Source: Pedococcus sp031456495 (GTDB lineage: Bacteria; Actinomycetota; Actinomycetes; Actinomycetales; Dermatophilaceae). Taken from it: a DNA stretch of 64,000 bases. The stretch lies in NCBI RefSeq assembly GCF_031456495.1, contig NZ_JAVDUW010000001.1, positions 620,001 to 684,000 on the forward strand, read 5' to 3'. Both the position numbers and the translations under genes were made by a program. Below, piece by piece: positions 1 to 7,915 of this stretch (position 1 is the stretch's first letter; each line of letters opens with the position of its first letter). The notes under the pieces were generated by a model. The model was given only the letters and a program-made list of their open reading frames with translations. It did no database searches and was not told where the DNA came from.

Positions 1-684
1 CGCCGGGGAGACGAGCGTCGGCACCTGCGTCGTCGGCCAGGTCATGCGGTAGGAGCGCACGGCCGACCAGTCGGTGGCCACGCCCTGGGCGGACTTGGCC
101 CGCACGCGCCAGAACACGTCCGTGTTGAACGAGGGGTTGTCGGGCGTGTACGCGGTGTTCGTGGTCGACACCGGGGCCGGTGCGCCGACGAAGGCGGCGT
201 CGTCGTCGACCTGGACCTCGTAGGTCTTCGCGCCGGGAAGCGCCGCCCACGACAGGACGAGGGGGTTGTCCGGGTAGTTCAGCACCTGGCCGTCGGCGGG
301 GGTCGCGAGGGCGGGGACGGTGCTCGCCGTCTTGGCGAAGCTGCCCACGGCATACGAGCCCCAGGCTCCGGCGCTGTCCTGCGCGCGCACGCGCCACCAG
401 TAGGTGCCCAGTGCCAGGTCGTTCGGCGGCGTCGCCGCCGTGTTGCCCGTCGTGATGCTGTACCGGACGGTCCCCGACGCGAAGTCCGACTGGCTGGCCA
501 CGTCGACGGAGTACTTGACCGCGCCGGTGGACGCAGCCCACGACAGCACGGGGTTCGATGCACCCCCCGCCACGGACGTGAGTACCGGAGCCGGCGGAGC
601 CGCGGAGGCGGACGGTGCTGCGGCCAGTCCCCCGGCCAGCAGGACGCCCGCGAGCGCAGCCGCGGTGACGAGTCGTGAGTGCAT
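1..684 (-). CDS. Secreted protein with fibronectin-III-like domains (C-terminus off the left edge)
   Basis: The reading frame is open from ATG at 684 to the window edge, giving 228 codons of the N-terminal part. Residues 1-28 form a signal peptide with an AAALAGVLLAGGLAAA core and an A-x-A cleavage site. Two repeats of about 100 residues follow, each with an FnIII/Ig-like pattern ending in W-R-V-R-A (YWWRVRAQD and VFWRVRAKS), the strand signature of surface beta-sandwich modules. A GAAGGAA Shine-Dalgarno sequence lies 6 nt before the ATG. The function is unknown; it is probably a surface or wall-associated protein. The missing C-terminus may carry a wall-anchoring region like those of other secreted proteins in this window, but that is inference. 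Confidence 0.8.
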   Translation of the reverse strand, partial: MHSRLVTAAALAGVLLAGGLAAAPSASAAPPAPVLTSVAGGASNPVLSWAASTGAVKYSVDVASQSDFASGTVRYSITTGNTAATPPNDLALGTYWWRVRAQDSAGAWGSYAVGSFAKTASTVPALATPADGQVLNYPDNPLVLSWAALPGAKTYEVQVDDDAAFVGAPAPVSTTNTAYTPDNPSFNTDVFWRVRAKSAQGVATDWSAVRSYRMTWPTTQVPTLVSPA

Positions 685-1018
685 CTGGTCTTCCTTCAGG
701 TCGAGGCGCAGACCGTCCCCTGCAGGTCCGCCGCGGGCAGTCTGGTGGGCCGGGGCGGCGCCGCCCAGAGAAGTCAGACATCTCTGGCCAATCTCGCCCA
801 CCACATCGTCCGTTCGGCCGAGGCGAGGACGGGGCCTGCCGGCTCGGACCTGGCACCGCGAGCAATGGCCGGGAACGACGCCCGGTGAACCGGGGACGCG
901 ACGAACCGGGACCCTGCGTCACACGCTCCTCGGCTCGCGACCGGCACGCGGCACGGGTAGACAGGGAGTCGTCCGGGCCGCTCCGGCCGCCCTTCCGACA
1001 ACCAGCACAGGAGCAGCG
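685..1018. other. 334-bp divergent intergenic region
   Basis: This region separates the minus-strand secreted-protein gene from the plus-strand acidic-protein gene. It contains the 23-bp imperfect palindrome annotated at 765-787 and a single GTCACA hexamer near 919. I found no convincing -10 hexamer for either gene, and no RNA gene or ORF with good codon character. Confidence 0.5.
765..787. promoter_or_regulatory. 23-bp near-perfect palindrome, candidate operator
   Basis: The outer arms CCAGAGA (765-771) and TCTCTGG (781-787) are exact inverted repeats. The centre holds GTC-A-GAC, also dyad symmetric. Only the central base and one symmetric pair (positions 8 and 16 of the element) break the symmetry. 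It lies 81 bp upstream of the secreted-protein start. The symmetry fits a dimeric repressor site better than a terminator, because no U-tract follows and no gene ends nearby. Confidence 0.5.
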
Positions 1019-1279
1019 ATGAGTGAGCCGAGCAGCGGCGTCCCGAGCGAGATCGCCGATGCCGAGGTCGAGCAGCCCCAGTCCGAGCGGGGGGACCAGC
1101 CGGAGCGGGTGGAGCTGGACGTCGACGAGGAGAAGCTCGAGGCCTGGGACAAGGTCAAGGGCGACTACCAGGTGAACCCCGGCGGGGAGCCCGTGCCCAA
1201 CAGCCAGGAGGAGCGGGTCGCACCCGGCGACGAGGACGACGACGACGAGGAGAACGTCGGCGCACCCGGTCCGTCCTGA
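1019..1279 (+). CDS. Small acidic protein of unknown function
   Basis: 86 aa beginning MSEPSSGVPSE, very rich in Asp and Glu, with a run of acidic residues (EDDDDEEN) close to the C-terminus. There is no signal peptide, membrane segment or cysteine. An AGGAGC Shine-Dalgarno sequence just before the ATG supports this start; the frame is open further upstream but lacks a ribosome site. It is probably cytoplasmic and largely disordered. I do not recognise a family. Resemblance to Pup-like or chaperone-like acidic proteins is only compositional, and the C-terminal GPS end is not the Pup GGE/GGQ signature. Confidence 0.75.
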   Translation: MSEPSSGVPSEIADAEVEQPQSERGDQPERVELDVDEEKLEAWDKVKGDYQVNPGGEPVPNSQEERVAPGDEDDDDEENVGAPGPS

Positions 1280-1316
1280 CACCGGTCGAGCGCCGGTGAC
1301 CCCGGCGGCCACCAAC

Positions 1317-1322
1317 TAGGCT
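1317..1322 (+). promoter_or_regulatory. -10 hexamer TAGGCT upstream of a short ORF and the DUF808 gene
   Basis: TAGGCT lies 6 nt before a GTG at 1329. This is the spacing seen at other genes in this window that look leaderless. No clear -35 box is visible. Confidence 0.55.
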
Positions 1323-1328
1323 GACCGG

Positions 1329-1388
1329 GTGACCCCTGCACTCATCCTGGTCCGCACCCGGGACGAGTCCGCCACGGTGGCCTGCTGA
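1329..1388 (+). CDS. Possible leaderless upstream peptide (19 aa)
   Basis: A GTG at 1329 sits 6 nt after TAGGCT and opens a 19-codon frame reading MTPALILVRTRDESATVAC. Its TGA overlaps the ATG of the DUF808 gene by one base (TGATG at 1386-1390). The downstream gene has no visible Shine-Dalgarno sequence, so reinitiation after this peptide is a plausible way to translate it. The last sense codon is Cys, which recalls leaderless Cys-containing upstream ORFs described in mycobacteria, but one Cys is weak evidence for attenuation. The peptide may have no function beyond coupling. Confidence 0.4.
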   Translation: MTPALILVRTRDESATVAC

Positions 1389-2335
1389 TGGCCGGTGGAC
1401 TGTTCGCCCTGCTCGACGACGTGGCCGTCCTGGCCAAGGCGGCCGCTGCGTCGATCGACGACGTCGGGGCCGCCGCCGGGCGCGCCAGCGTCAAGGCGAC
1501 CGGCGTGATCGTCGACGACACAGCCGTCACGCCGCGCTACGTCGAGGGCATCGAACCCGCGCGCGAGCTGCCCATCATCCGCAAGATCGCGGTCGGCTCC
1601 CTCCGCAACAAGATCCTGCTCATCCTGCCGGCGGCCCTGCTGTTGAGCCAGTTCCTGCCCGTCGCCCTCACACCGCTGCTCATGCTCGGTGGCACCTACC
1701 TGTGCTTCGAAGGCGCCGAGAAGATCTGGGAGCGCCTCAGCGGGCACGGCGGCGAGGGCGCCTCGGGCGACGACGGCGCCGCGGCCGACGAGGACGAGAT
1801 CACCCGCAGCGCCATCCGGACCGACTTCATCCTCAGCGCCGAGATCATGGTGATCTCGCTCAACGAGGTGGCGAGCGAGCCCCTCCTCAGCCGCGCGGTC
1901 ATCCTCGTCATCGTCGCGCTGCTCATCACGCTCCTCGTCTACGGCGTGGTCGCCCTCATCGTGAAGATGGACGACGTCGGCCTCCACCTGTCGGAGACGG
2001 GGTCCGGCGCGACCCGGTCCCTGGGGCGGGGACTCGTCCACGGCATGCCCCGCCTGCTGTCGACCCTGTCCGTGGTGGGCGTCGCCGCGATGATCTGGGT
2101 CGGGGGTCACATCCTCCTCGTCGGTCTCGACGACCTCGGGCTCCACGCCCCGTACTCCTGGGTGCACTACGCGGAGGAAGCCGTCCACGACGCCACCGGT
2201 CCCCTCGGCGGCGTGCTCGGCTGGGTCACCAACACCGTGGGCTCGGCCATCCTCGGCCTGGCGGTCGGTGCGCTTGTCGTGGCAGCCGCCCACGCCGTGC
2301 ACTCCGTGCGGCGCCGCCGGGCGGCCACTGCGTGA
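1388..2335 (+). CDS. DUF808 family inner-membrane protein (YedI-like)
   Basis: 315 aa. The N-terminus MAGGLFALLDDVAVLAK followed by a SIDDVG stretch is the recognisable start of DUF808 proteins such as E. coli YedI. Hydrophobic segments lie near residues 75-105, 175-200, 220-250 and 275-305, with a charged acidic loop between the first and second. The molecular function of the family is not known. Translation probably couples to the short ORF ending at 1388, since no ribosome binding site precedes the ATG. The next gene begins 73 bp downstream with its own candidate promoter. Confidence 0.85.
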   Translation: MAGGLFALLDDVAVLAKAAAASIDDVGAAAGRASVKATGVIVDDTAVTPRYVEGIEPARELPIIRKIAVGSLRNKILLILPAALLLSQFLPVALTPLLMLGGTYLCFEGAEKIWERLSGHGGEGASGDDGAAADEDEITRSAIRTDFILSAEIMVISLNEVASEPLLSRAVILVIVALLITLLVYGVVALIVKMDDVGLHLSETGSGATRSLGRGLVHGMPRLLSTLSVVGVAAMIWVGGHILLVGLDDLGLHAPYSWVHYAEEAVHDATGPLGGVLGWVTNTVGSAILGLAVGALVVAAAHAVHSVRRRRAATA

Positions 2336-2396
2336 GCGGGGTCGTCCCTTCGGACCCACCTCTCGCAGTCGTGAGGACTCCGACCGCCAACCGCTC

Positions 2397-2402
2397 CATA
2401 CT
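2397..2402 (+). promoter_or_regulatory. Candidate -10 hexamer (CATACT), leaderless spacing
   Basis: CATACT ends 6 nt before the ATG at 2409. The A at position 2 and the T at position 6 fit the ANNNT core, but the first base deviates from TANNNT, so this is weaker than the other examples. Confidence 0.35.
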
Positions 2403-2408
2403 GCCCGG

Positions 2409-3908
2409 ATGCGCCCATCAAGCTCGATGCCGCTCGATGGGCCCTCGGCTGCCGGCATGACCGAGGTGAAGGGCGCGACAGACCCCGCTCGCAGTCGGGC
2501 CGCCCCGAGCCGGCCGCCCGCACTGCTCGTGCTCGGACCGGTGGTCGCGTTCGGGTTGCTGCTGCTGGGCCTGTCGCGCAACGCCGGCACCGGCATCACC
2601 GACCCGGACACGCCTTGGCACGTGCTGGCCGGACGCCACCTGTGGGACACCTGGCAGTTCCACGGGCCCGACCCGTACTCGATGTTCACGAGGGGCCCCT
2701 GGGTGCTCAACCAGTGGCTGCCCGAGCTCGTCATGGCCGGCGCCGACCGCGTCGGTGGCCTGGCCGCCGTCGCCTGGTTGGCCCAGCTCGCGCGGCTCGC
2801 CGTGTGCGTCCTGCTGTATGCCGCGTGCCGCCGTCGGGCCGGCAGCCTCCCGGCGGCGTTCGTCGCCGGGGCTGCCGTCCTCGGCACCGCGGACAGCCTC
2901 AGTCCGCGCCCCCAGCTCGTGGGCTTCGCCCTCTTGGTGCTGACGGTCGACGCCTGGCTGCGCACCGCGTCCGACCTGCGGCCACGCTGGTGGCTCGTCC
3001 CCGTCGCCTACCTCTGGGCGTGCTCCCACGGGACGTGGGTCGTCGGGGTCACGGTCGGCGTTGCAGTGGTCGTGGGCCTGCTCCTCGACCGACGGGTGCG
3101 GCTTCGCGACGGGCAGCTCCTTCGGCTGGCCGCGGTCCCCGTCGCGTCCGGGCTCGTGGCCCTGGTGACGCCCGTCGGGCCGAGCCTGCTCACCTCGTTC
3201 TCGGCGGTGCGGGCGGTGAGCCCGTACATCCAGGAGTGGCGAGTCCCCACGACTCCCACCCCCTCCGTGCTGGTGACTGCGGCCCTGCTGCTGCTCGTGC
3301 CCCTCGTGTGGGTCCTGCGGCGGCGGCAGGTCGCCTGGACCCGCGTCGTCCTGTGGCTCCTGGCGGTGGCGTGGGGCGCGAGCAGCATGCGCACGGTCGC
3401 CGTGGGGGCCATCATCGCGGCGCCCCTCGCGGCCGAGGCCCTCGCCACCCTCCTCGGCCGGGAGCGCAACCGGGTGGAGCGTGGCGAGCGCGTCGTCGTG
3501 GGGGCGTCCATCCTGGCGGCGGTCGCCCTGTCCGGCCTGCTGGCCGCAGCCGGGCCCAGCACTCCCGCCGGCGTGCCCCACGCCTTCGACCCACGCCTGC
3601 GGGCGATGCCTGCCGGGACCGTCGTCTACAACACGGACCTGCTGGGCGGCTGGCTCATGTACAGCCACCCCGGGCTCGTGCACACGGCGGACACGAGGGC
3701 CGAGCTCTACGGTCCCGTCCTCGTGCGCTCCTACCTCGACGTCATGGCCGCCCGACCCGGGTGGGAGCAGGACCTCGACCACTTCGCCCCCCGCGCGGCC
3801 ATCCTGGAGAAGGGCCTTCCCGTCGTGGACGCCCTGCGCTCCCGGGGCTGGCAGGTCCTGGGCGAGGACGCCGGGTACGTGCTGCTCGAGCCGGGGACGC
3901 CTCGGTAG
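2409..3908 (+). CDS. Multi-pass membrane protein, GT-C-like architecture
   Basis: About 499 aa. A short N-terminal tail is followed by a transmembrane segment, then an extracytoplasmic loop with D-P-D-T-P-W-H and D-P-Y-S motifs, about eight more membrane spans, and a soluble C-terminal domain of about 110 residues. An acidic loop after the first helix and many spans are typical of GT-C glycosyltransferases using polyprenyl-linked sugars, but I cannot assign a substrate. Start choice: ATG 2409 sits 6 nt after a -10-like CATACT; ATG 2427 and ATG 2457 are alternatives. The stop TAG at 3906 also forms part of the -10 element of the next gene. Confidence 0.7.
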   Translation: MRPSSSMPLDGPSAAGMTEVKGATDPARSRAAPSRPPALLVLGPVVAFGLLLLGLSRNAGTGITDPDTPWHVLAGRHLWDTWQFHGPDPYSMFTRGPWVLNQWLPELVMAGADRVGGLAAVAWLAQLARLAVCVLLYAACRRRAGSLPAAFVAGAAVLGTADSLSPRPQLVGFALLVLTVDAWLRTASDLRPRWWLVPVAYLWACSHGTWVVGVTVGVAVVVGLLLDRRVRLRDGQLLRLAAVPVASGLVALVTPVGPSLLTSFSAVRAVSPYIQEWRVPTTPTPSVLVTAALLLLVPLVWVLRRRQVAWTRVVLWLLAVAWGASSMRTVAVGAIIAAPLAAEALATLLGRERNRVERGERVVVGASILAAVALSGLLAAAGPSTPAGVPHAFDPRLRAMPAGTVVYNTDLLGGWLMYSHPGLVHTADTRAELYGPVLVRSYLDVMAARPGWEQDLDHFAPRAAILEKGLPVVDALRSRGWQVLGEDAGYVLLEPGTPR

Positions 3909-3911
3909 CCT
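3906..3911 (+). promoter_or_regulatory. -10 hexamer TAGCCT overlapping a stop codon
   Basis: The TAG stop of the preceding membrane-protein gene is also the first half of TAGCCT, which lies 7 nt before ATG 3919. The deacylase gene can therefore be transcribed separately as a leaderless message. Confidence 0.5.
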
Positions 3912-3918
3912 GCACAGC

Positions 3919-4446
3919 ATGGCCACCCCCGAAGGCACCCTCTCCTGGGCGCCCGCCACCGAGCACCCGCACCTCCTCGCACCGCCCGTCGCCGCCGCCC
4001 TGGGCCACGCCCCCTCCGCCCGCGTCGCGCCGATCGACCCGACGCTGGCGGACACGGCCGCCTTCTGCGAGGCGTACGACAGCGACCCGGCGCACTCGGC
4101 CAACTGCGTCGTGGTGGCCGGCAAGCGCGGCGGCGAGGTCCGGCGGGCCGCGGTCCTGGTGCTGGCCACGGACCGGGCCGACATCAACGGGGTCGTCCGG
4201 CGTCACCTCGACGTGCGGAAGATCAGCTTCGCGCCGATGGACGAGGCGGTGGCGCTGACCGAGATGGAGTACGGCGGCATCACGCCGGTCGGTCTGCCCG
4301 GCGACTGGCCGGTCCTGGTCGACGAGGGAGTCATGGCCGCCGGGACGGTCGTCATCGGCAGCGGCATCCGCGCGAGCAAGCTGCTCGTGGCCGCCACCGA
4401 GCTCGCCGCCCTGCCCACGGCCGAGGTCCTGCAGCTGTCCCTCTGA
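3919..4446 (+). CDS. YbaK/prolyl-tRNA synthetase-associated domain protein
   Basis: 175 aa, a single YbaK/EbsC-type domain. Visible signatures are the central A-D-I-N-G-V-V-R-R-H-L stretch, KISFAPMDEAV, the glycine-rich MEYGGITPVGLP segment and a C-terminal GSGIRASKLLV. Members of this family deacylate mischarged tRNAs in trans (Cys-tRNA(Pro), Ala-tRNA(Pro)). The conserved lysine of YbaK proteins may correspond to that in VVAGKRGGE. Cytoplasmic. The gene follows the upstream one by 10 bp but carries its own leaderless promoter signature. The exact tRNA substrate cannot be read from the sequence. Confidence 0.8.
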   Translation: MATPEGTLSWAPATEHPHLLAPPVAAALGHAPSARVAPIDPTLADTAAFCEAYDSDPAHSANCVVVAGKRGGEVRRAAVLVLATDRADINGVVRRHLDVRKISFAPMDEAVALTEMEYGGITPVGLPGDWPVLVDEGVMAAGTVVIGSGIRASKLLVAATELAALPTAEVLQLSL

Positions 4447-4473
4447 CCACTGGCCCTCCCGGGCGCGCTCTGG

Positions 4474-4529
4474 CTTCCCCGCTCGGCCCGGGGCCCCTGT
4501 CCTTCCCCGCTCGGCCCGGGGCGCCTGTC
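4474..4529. repeat. Two tandem copies of a 28-bp G+C-rich unit
   Basis: Positions 4474-4501 and 4502-4529 are identical except for one C/G difference near the end of the unit. They lie in the 136-bp gap between the convergent deacylase and SIS genes. The unit contains a short self-complementary GGCCCGGGGCC-like core, so it might contribute to transcript ends, but no clean terminator hairpin is evident. Confidence 0.7.
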
Positions 4530-4582
4530 AGCTCTGCCGTTCGCGCGCCAGCCCCGGGGCGCGGATCAGCCACTCAGGCGCG

Positions 4583-5821
4583 TCAGCCCCGGCCGGTGCG
4601 GTCGGCGAGGTCGGCGACGTGCGGGGAGACGCCGGGGTCGAGCCCCAGCCCCAGAGCAAGGTAAGTGGACGCGAAGTCGGTCGTGGCCATCAGCCCGGCC
4701 AGCCTCGTCACCGGCTCCCCCGGCTGGGCCACGACCTCGGTCACGCGCGCCCCGGCCTCCCGGGCAGCGTCGGCCACGGTGTCGGCCAGCCGCAACGCCT
4801 CGTCCGACTCCCGCGTCGGCGGCTCGACCGGCGCGTCGCGCAGCATGAGCAGCGACAGCCGGGGTGGGGCCGGGCCGTCGAGGTAGGGGTCCGCGAAGAT
4901 GTCCACCTCACCCGACCCTCGACCTGGCCCGCCGGACCCACCGGACCCGCTCAGGCCACCGGAGCCGCTGGGTCCGCCCACCCCGGAGAAGGCCGTCGTG
5001 AACGGGCCGTCGAGGCACGAGACCACCTGGGCCGCGTCGTCCGGGAGCTCACCCGTCGTCGCGGGCACACGAGCCGTCCGCGCCAGCATCGAGGCGGCGC
5101 GCAGGGCGGCGACACCGGCCAGCGGCCCGTCGCCGAGGATCACGGGCACGCCGTCGGCGAGGTCGGTGGCCAGCACCTTGGCCGGGTTGACGAACGACTC
5201 CGACGACGGCCGGCAGGCCTCGGCCACCTCGTCGAGCCGGTCCGCGGTGTCGTACAGCACGCGCTCGTCGACGTGGACGAGCCCCAGCCGCCCTGCGCCC
5301 AGCAGCACCGGCGCGAGCAGCGACCACAGGGCCGTGCGCGACGACGCCCGCTCCCGGCCGATGTCGATGTGCACCCCGCGCGCCCGCGCGCAGACGTCCG
5401 CGAGCGGCGAGTCCGAGGCCCCCACCGTCAGCAGTGCGGCACCGCGCCGGGCGGCCTCCGCCGCCAGCGCCAGCGGACCCGCCGCCCGCCCGGACAGCGA
5501 CACCGCGATGACGAGGTCGAGCGGCCCCACCCACCCGGGCAGCGGCACGTTGCGCCGGGTCGACACCGGCACCGGCGACCCCGGCTCGGCCAGCAGGTCG
5601 AGCACGTCGCACACCACCGCGGAACCACCCAGCGACGCCACGAGCACCGACCTCGGCCGCTCTCCCCCGGCGACGCGGTCGATACCGCCCTCCGTGGCGA
5701 GCGCCACCGCCTCGCGCACCTGGGCGCCGGCCGTCGCGAGCCCGCGCAGGGTCTGCCGTGAGTCGAGGGCGGCGACCGCCTCCTCGCTGTCCATGCGAGC
5801 CTCGTCGAGGAACGGCGCCAT
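4583..5821 (-). CDS. SIS-domain phosphosugar isomerase-like protein (TobH/Rv3256c type)
   Basis: 412 aa with two SIS-like halves. The first includes SVLVASLGGSAVVCDVL, VIAVSLSGRAAGPLALA and LLTVGASDSPLADVC; the second includes VPVILGDGPLAG. This layout matches bifunctional phosphoglucose/phosphomannose isomerase-like proteins found next to manB in actinobacteria, where the mycobacterial Rv3256c occupies the same place. A flexible Ser-Gly-Gly-repeat insert at about residues 280-305 is a local oddity, probably a surface loop. The gene ends the manB operon, 12 bp after the Trm112-like gene. A role in mannose-phosphate supply is inferred from context; catalysis is not proven. Confidence 0.8.
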   Translation of the reverse strand: MAPFLDEARMDSEEAVAALDSRQTLRGLATAGAQVREAVALATEGGIDRVAGGERPRSVLVASLGGSAVVCDVLDLLAEPGSPVPVSTRRNVPLPGWVGPLDLVIAVSLSGRAAGPLALAAEAARRGAALLTVGASDSPLADVCARARGVHIDIGRERASSRTALWSLLAPVLLGAGRLGLVHVDERVLYDTADRLDEVAEACRPSSESFVNPAKVLATDLADGVPVILGDGPLAGVAALRAASMLARTARVPATTGELPDDAAQVVSCLDGPFTTAFSGVGGPSGSGGLSGSGGSGGPGRGSGEVDIFADPYLDGPAPPRLSLLMLRDAPVEPPTRESDEALRLADTVADAAREAGARVTEVVAQPGEPVTRLAGLMATTDFASTYLALGLGLDPGVSPHVADLADRTGRG

Positions 5822-5833
5822 GTCGCCCTCGGC

Positions 5834-6040
5834 TCAGGCGGGCTTGCGGGCTTCGTCGACCAGGAGCACCGGGACGCCCTCGTCGATGCGGTACTGCAGG
5901 CCGCACGAGGTGTTGGTGCAGTGCAGCTCGGCGCCGGTCTCACCCTGCGCGTCGGCCAGCTCGGACCGGCAGGCGGGGCAGCGCAGGATCTCGCGCAGCC
6001 ACGGCTCGATGGAGGCGGTCGCCCCCGTGTCGTGCGCCAT
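5834..6040 (-). CDS. Trm112-family zinc protein
   Basis: 68 aa. The layout ILRCPACRSEL, then HCTNTSCGLQY and RIDEGVPVLLVDEA, is characteristic of Trm112-like proteins: two CxxC-type pairs binding Zn and the closing (Y)xIxDGIPVLL-like strand. The start ATG overlaps the manB stop by one base (TGATG). Trm112 proteins activate methyltransferases in eukaryotes and archaea; the role of the actinobacterial manB-linked copy is not established. Its place between manB and the SIS gene is conserved in the group as far as I recall. Confidence 0.85.
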   Translation of the reverse strand: MAHDTGATASIEPWLREILRCPACRSELADAQGETGAELHCTNTSCGLQYRIDEGVPVLLVDEARKPA

Positions 6041-7479
6041 CACTGTTCTCCTCTCACCAGGGCGAGGACATCGTCCCGCACCCGTGCCATCGTGTCTGCA
6101 TCCGCCGCCTCGACGTTGAGCCGCAGCAGCGGCTCGGTGTTCGAGGCGCGGAGGTTGAGCCACCACATCGGGTCGCCGTTGCCACCCGCGTGGGTCGCCG
6201 TGAGGCCGTCCAGCTCGTCGAACTCGGCACCCTGCCCGGCCGCCCACTCGCGCACGCGGCCCGTCGCGGCACCCGCGTCGGTGACCGTCGAGTTGATCTC
6301 GCCGGACGCGGCATACCGGCTGTATGCCGCGGTGAGCCGGCTGAGCGGCTCGTCCTGCTCGCCGAGGGCGGCGAGGACGTGCATGGCCGCGAGCATCCCG
6401 GTGTCGGCGAACCAGAAGTCGCGGAAGTAGTAGTGCGCGCTGTGCTCCCCGCCGAACACCGCGTCCTCGCGCGCCATCTCGGCCTTGATGAACGAGTGGC
6501 CCACGCGGGTGCGGATGCCGCGGGCGCCCTGCTCGCCGATGATCTCGGGGACGGCGGCCGAGGAGATGACGTTGTAGACGATGCCGACCTCGGCCGCGTC
6601 GCGCCCGGCGGCGACCTCGCGGGCGACCTCGCGGGAGGCGACCAGGGCCGTCACGGCGCTCGGGCTGACGGGCTCCCCGCGCTCGTCGACGACGAAGCAC
6701 CGGTCGGCGTCGCCGTCGAAGGCCAGCCCGATGTCGGCCCCCTCGCGGACGACGGCCGCCTGGAGGTCGCGCAGGTTCTCGGGCTCGAGCGGGTTGGCCT
6801 CGTGGTTGGGGAAGGTGCCGTCCAGCTCGAAGTAGAGCGGGACGACGTCCAGCGGCAGCTCGGGCAGGCCGGCGCCGGTGCCGAGGACCGCCGGGACGGT
6901 GTGGCCGCCCATGCCGTTGCCCGCGTCGACGACGACCTTGAGCGGGCGTCCGCCGGACAGGTCGACGAGGCCGCGCAGGAACGCGGCGTAGTCGGCGAGG
7001 ACGTCGCGCTCGTGCAGCGTCCCCGGCTCGACGTCCGTCGGTCCCGCGGAGGTCCCGGAGTCCAGCAGCGCCTGCGCGGTGTCGCGCACGGTGGCCAGGC
7101 CGGAGTCCTGGCCGACGGGTCGGGCGCCGGCGCGGCACAGCTTGATGCCGTTGTACCGGGCCGGGTTGTGCGAGGCGGTGAACATGGCGCCGGGCAGGTC
7201 GAGCGCACCGCTCGCGTAGTACAGGCCGTCGGTGCTGCACAGGCCGATCAGCGTCGCGTCCAGGCCGTGCGCCGTCACGCCGTCCGCGAACGCGCGCGAC
7301 AGCTCGGGCGAGGAGGGCCGCATGTCGTGACCGATGACGACGCCGGTGGCCCCGTCCGCGGCGACGAGCCGGGCGAAGGCCGCACCGATCGCCCACGCCA
7401 CGTCGACGTTGAGCTGCTCGGGGACGACACCACGGACGTCGTAGGCCTTGACGAAGTCGGTCAGCACGGGAACGGGCAC
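6040..7479 (-). CDS. manB: Phosphomannomutase / phosphoglucomutase
   Basis: 479 aa from the GTG at 7479. All alpha-D-phosphohexomutase landmarks are present: VKAYDVRGVVPE near the start, the phosphoserine loop TASHNPARYNGIK, the metal loop FDGDADRCF, the sugar-binding GGEHSAHYYF loop, and a C-terminal phosphate-binding region with R-A-S-N-T-E-P. The enzyme interconverts mannose-6-phosphate and mannose-1-phosphate, feeding GDP-mannose for envelope mannosylation. I prefer GTG 7479 over ATG 7509 because TAGGGT (7492-7487) lies 7 nt upstream of it, giving a leaderless start, and the extra ten residues upstream would overlap the promoter. Confidence 0.93.
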   Translation of the reverse strand: MPVPVLTDFVKAYDVRGVVPEQLNVDVAWAIGAAFARLVAADGATGVVIGHDMRPSSPELSRAFADGVTAHGLDATLIGLCSTDGLYYASGALDLPGAMFTASHNPARYNGIKLCRAGARPVGQDSGLATVRDTAQALLDSGTSAGPTDVEPGTLHERDVLADYAAFLRGLVDLSGGRPLKVVVDAGNGMGGHTVPAVLGTGAGLPELPLDVVPLYFELDGTFPNHEANPLEPENLRDLQAAVVREGADIGLAFDGDADRCFVVDERGEPVSPSAVTALVASREVAREVAAGRDAAEVGIVYNVISSAAVPEIIGEQGARGIRTRVGHSFIKAEMAREDAVFGGEHSAHYYFRDFWFADTGMLAAMHVLAALGEQDEPLSRLTAAYSRYAASGEINSTVTDAGAATGRVREWAAGQGAEFDELDGLTATHAGGNGDPMWWLNLRASNTEPLLRLNVEAADADTMARVRDDVLALVRGEQ

Positions 7480-7486
7480 GGCACAG

Positions 7487-7492
7487 ACCCTA
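7487..7492 (-). promoter_or_regulatory. -10 hexamer TAGGGT for leaderless manB
   Basis: On the minus strand TAGGGT is followed by 7 nt and then the GTG of manB. This is the basis for choosing that start codon. Confidence 0.6.
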
Positions 7493-7522
7493 GCGGGGCC
7501 GCCGGGCACGGCGGTCGCAGGC

Positions 7523-7909
7523 TCAGAGGTCCCGCAGGACGCGCAGGTGGCCGCGACGGCTGGTCTCGACGGCGCCCGAGGACCCCTCGTCGGCCTGGCC
7601 GACGACGCGGGAGGGAGCCGGCGGCTCGCCGAGCTTGGGGCGGCCGGCCTCGCGGACCGCGTTGGCGAGGGCCAGCAGGTCGTCGTGCGAGGGCTCGGGC
7701 TCGACGTACTCGCCGGACAGCCGCACGATCTCCCACCCGCGCGGGGCGGTGAGCCGGTCGGCGTGGTCGGCGCACAGGTCGTAGGTGTGCGGCTCGGCGT
7801 AGGTGGCCAGGGGCCCGACGACCGCGGTCTGGTCGCCGTAGACGTAGGTGAGCGTGGCGATGGCTGCCTTGGGGCACGCGGTGCGGGAGCACCTTCTCGA
7901 CAGACTCAC
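7523..7909 (-). CDS. DUF3499 family protein (Rv3258c type)
   Basis: 128 aa. The N-terminus SRRCSRTACPKAAIATLTYVY carries a CxxxxC motif, and residues around TYDLCADHADRLTAPRGWE supply another Cys and two His, suggesting a small metal site. This is the conserved DUF3499 layout found beside manB and the zincin-like gene in actinobacteria. The function is unknown. The GTG at 7909 was chosen because it lies 6 nt after TACAGT (7921-7916), again a leaderless arrangement. The gene lies 43 bp upstream of manB on the same strand and is divergent from the next gene. Confidence 0.85.
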   Translation of the reverse strand: MSLSRRCSRTACPKAAIATLTYVYGDQTAVVGPLATYAEPHTYDLCADHADRLTAPRGWEIVRLSGEYVEPEPSHDDLLALANAVREAGRPKLGEPPAPSRVVGQADEGSSGAVETSRRGHLRVLRDL

Positions 7910-7915
7910 GCGAGG

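Noticed and set aside
1019..1279. The small acidic protein as Pup
   Set aside because: Acidic composition and size are similar, but the end is G-P-S rather than GGE/GGQ and no proteasome genes are nearby.
1316..2965. Long minus-strand open frame opposite DUF808 and the next gene
   Set aside because: Its protein is rich in Arg, Gly, Pro and Asp in the pattern produced by reading G+C-rich genes on the wrong strand; the plus-strand frames carry clear family motifs.
4447..4582. Terminator hairpin between the convergent YbaK and SIS genes
   Set aside because: The region has tandem repeats and short G+C palindromes, but no single clean stem comparable with the other terminators.
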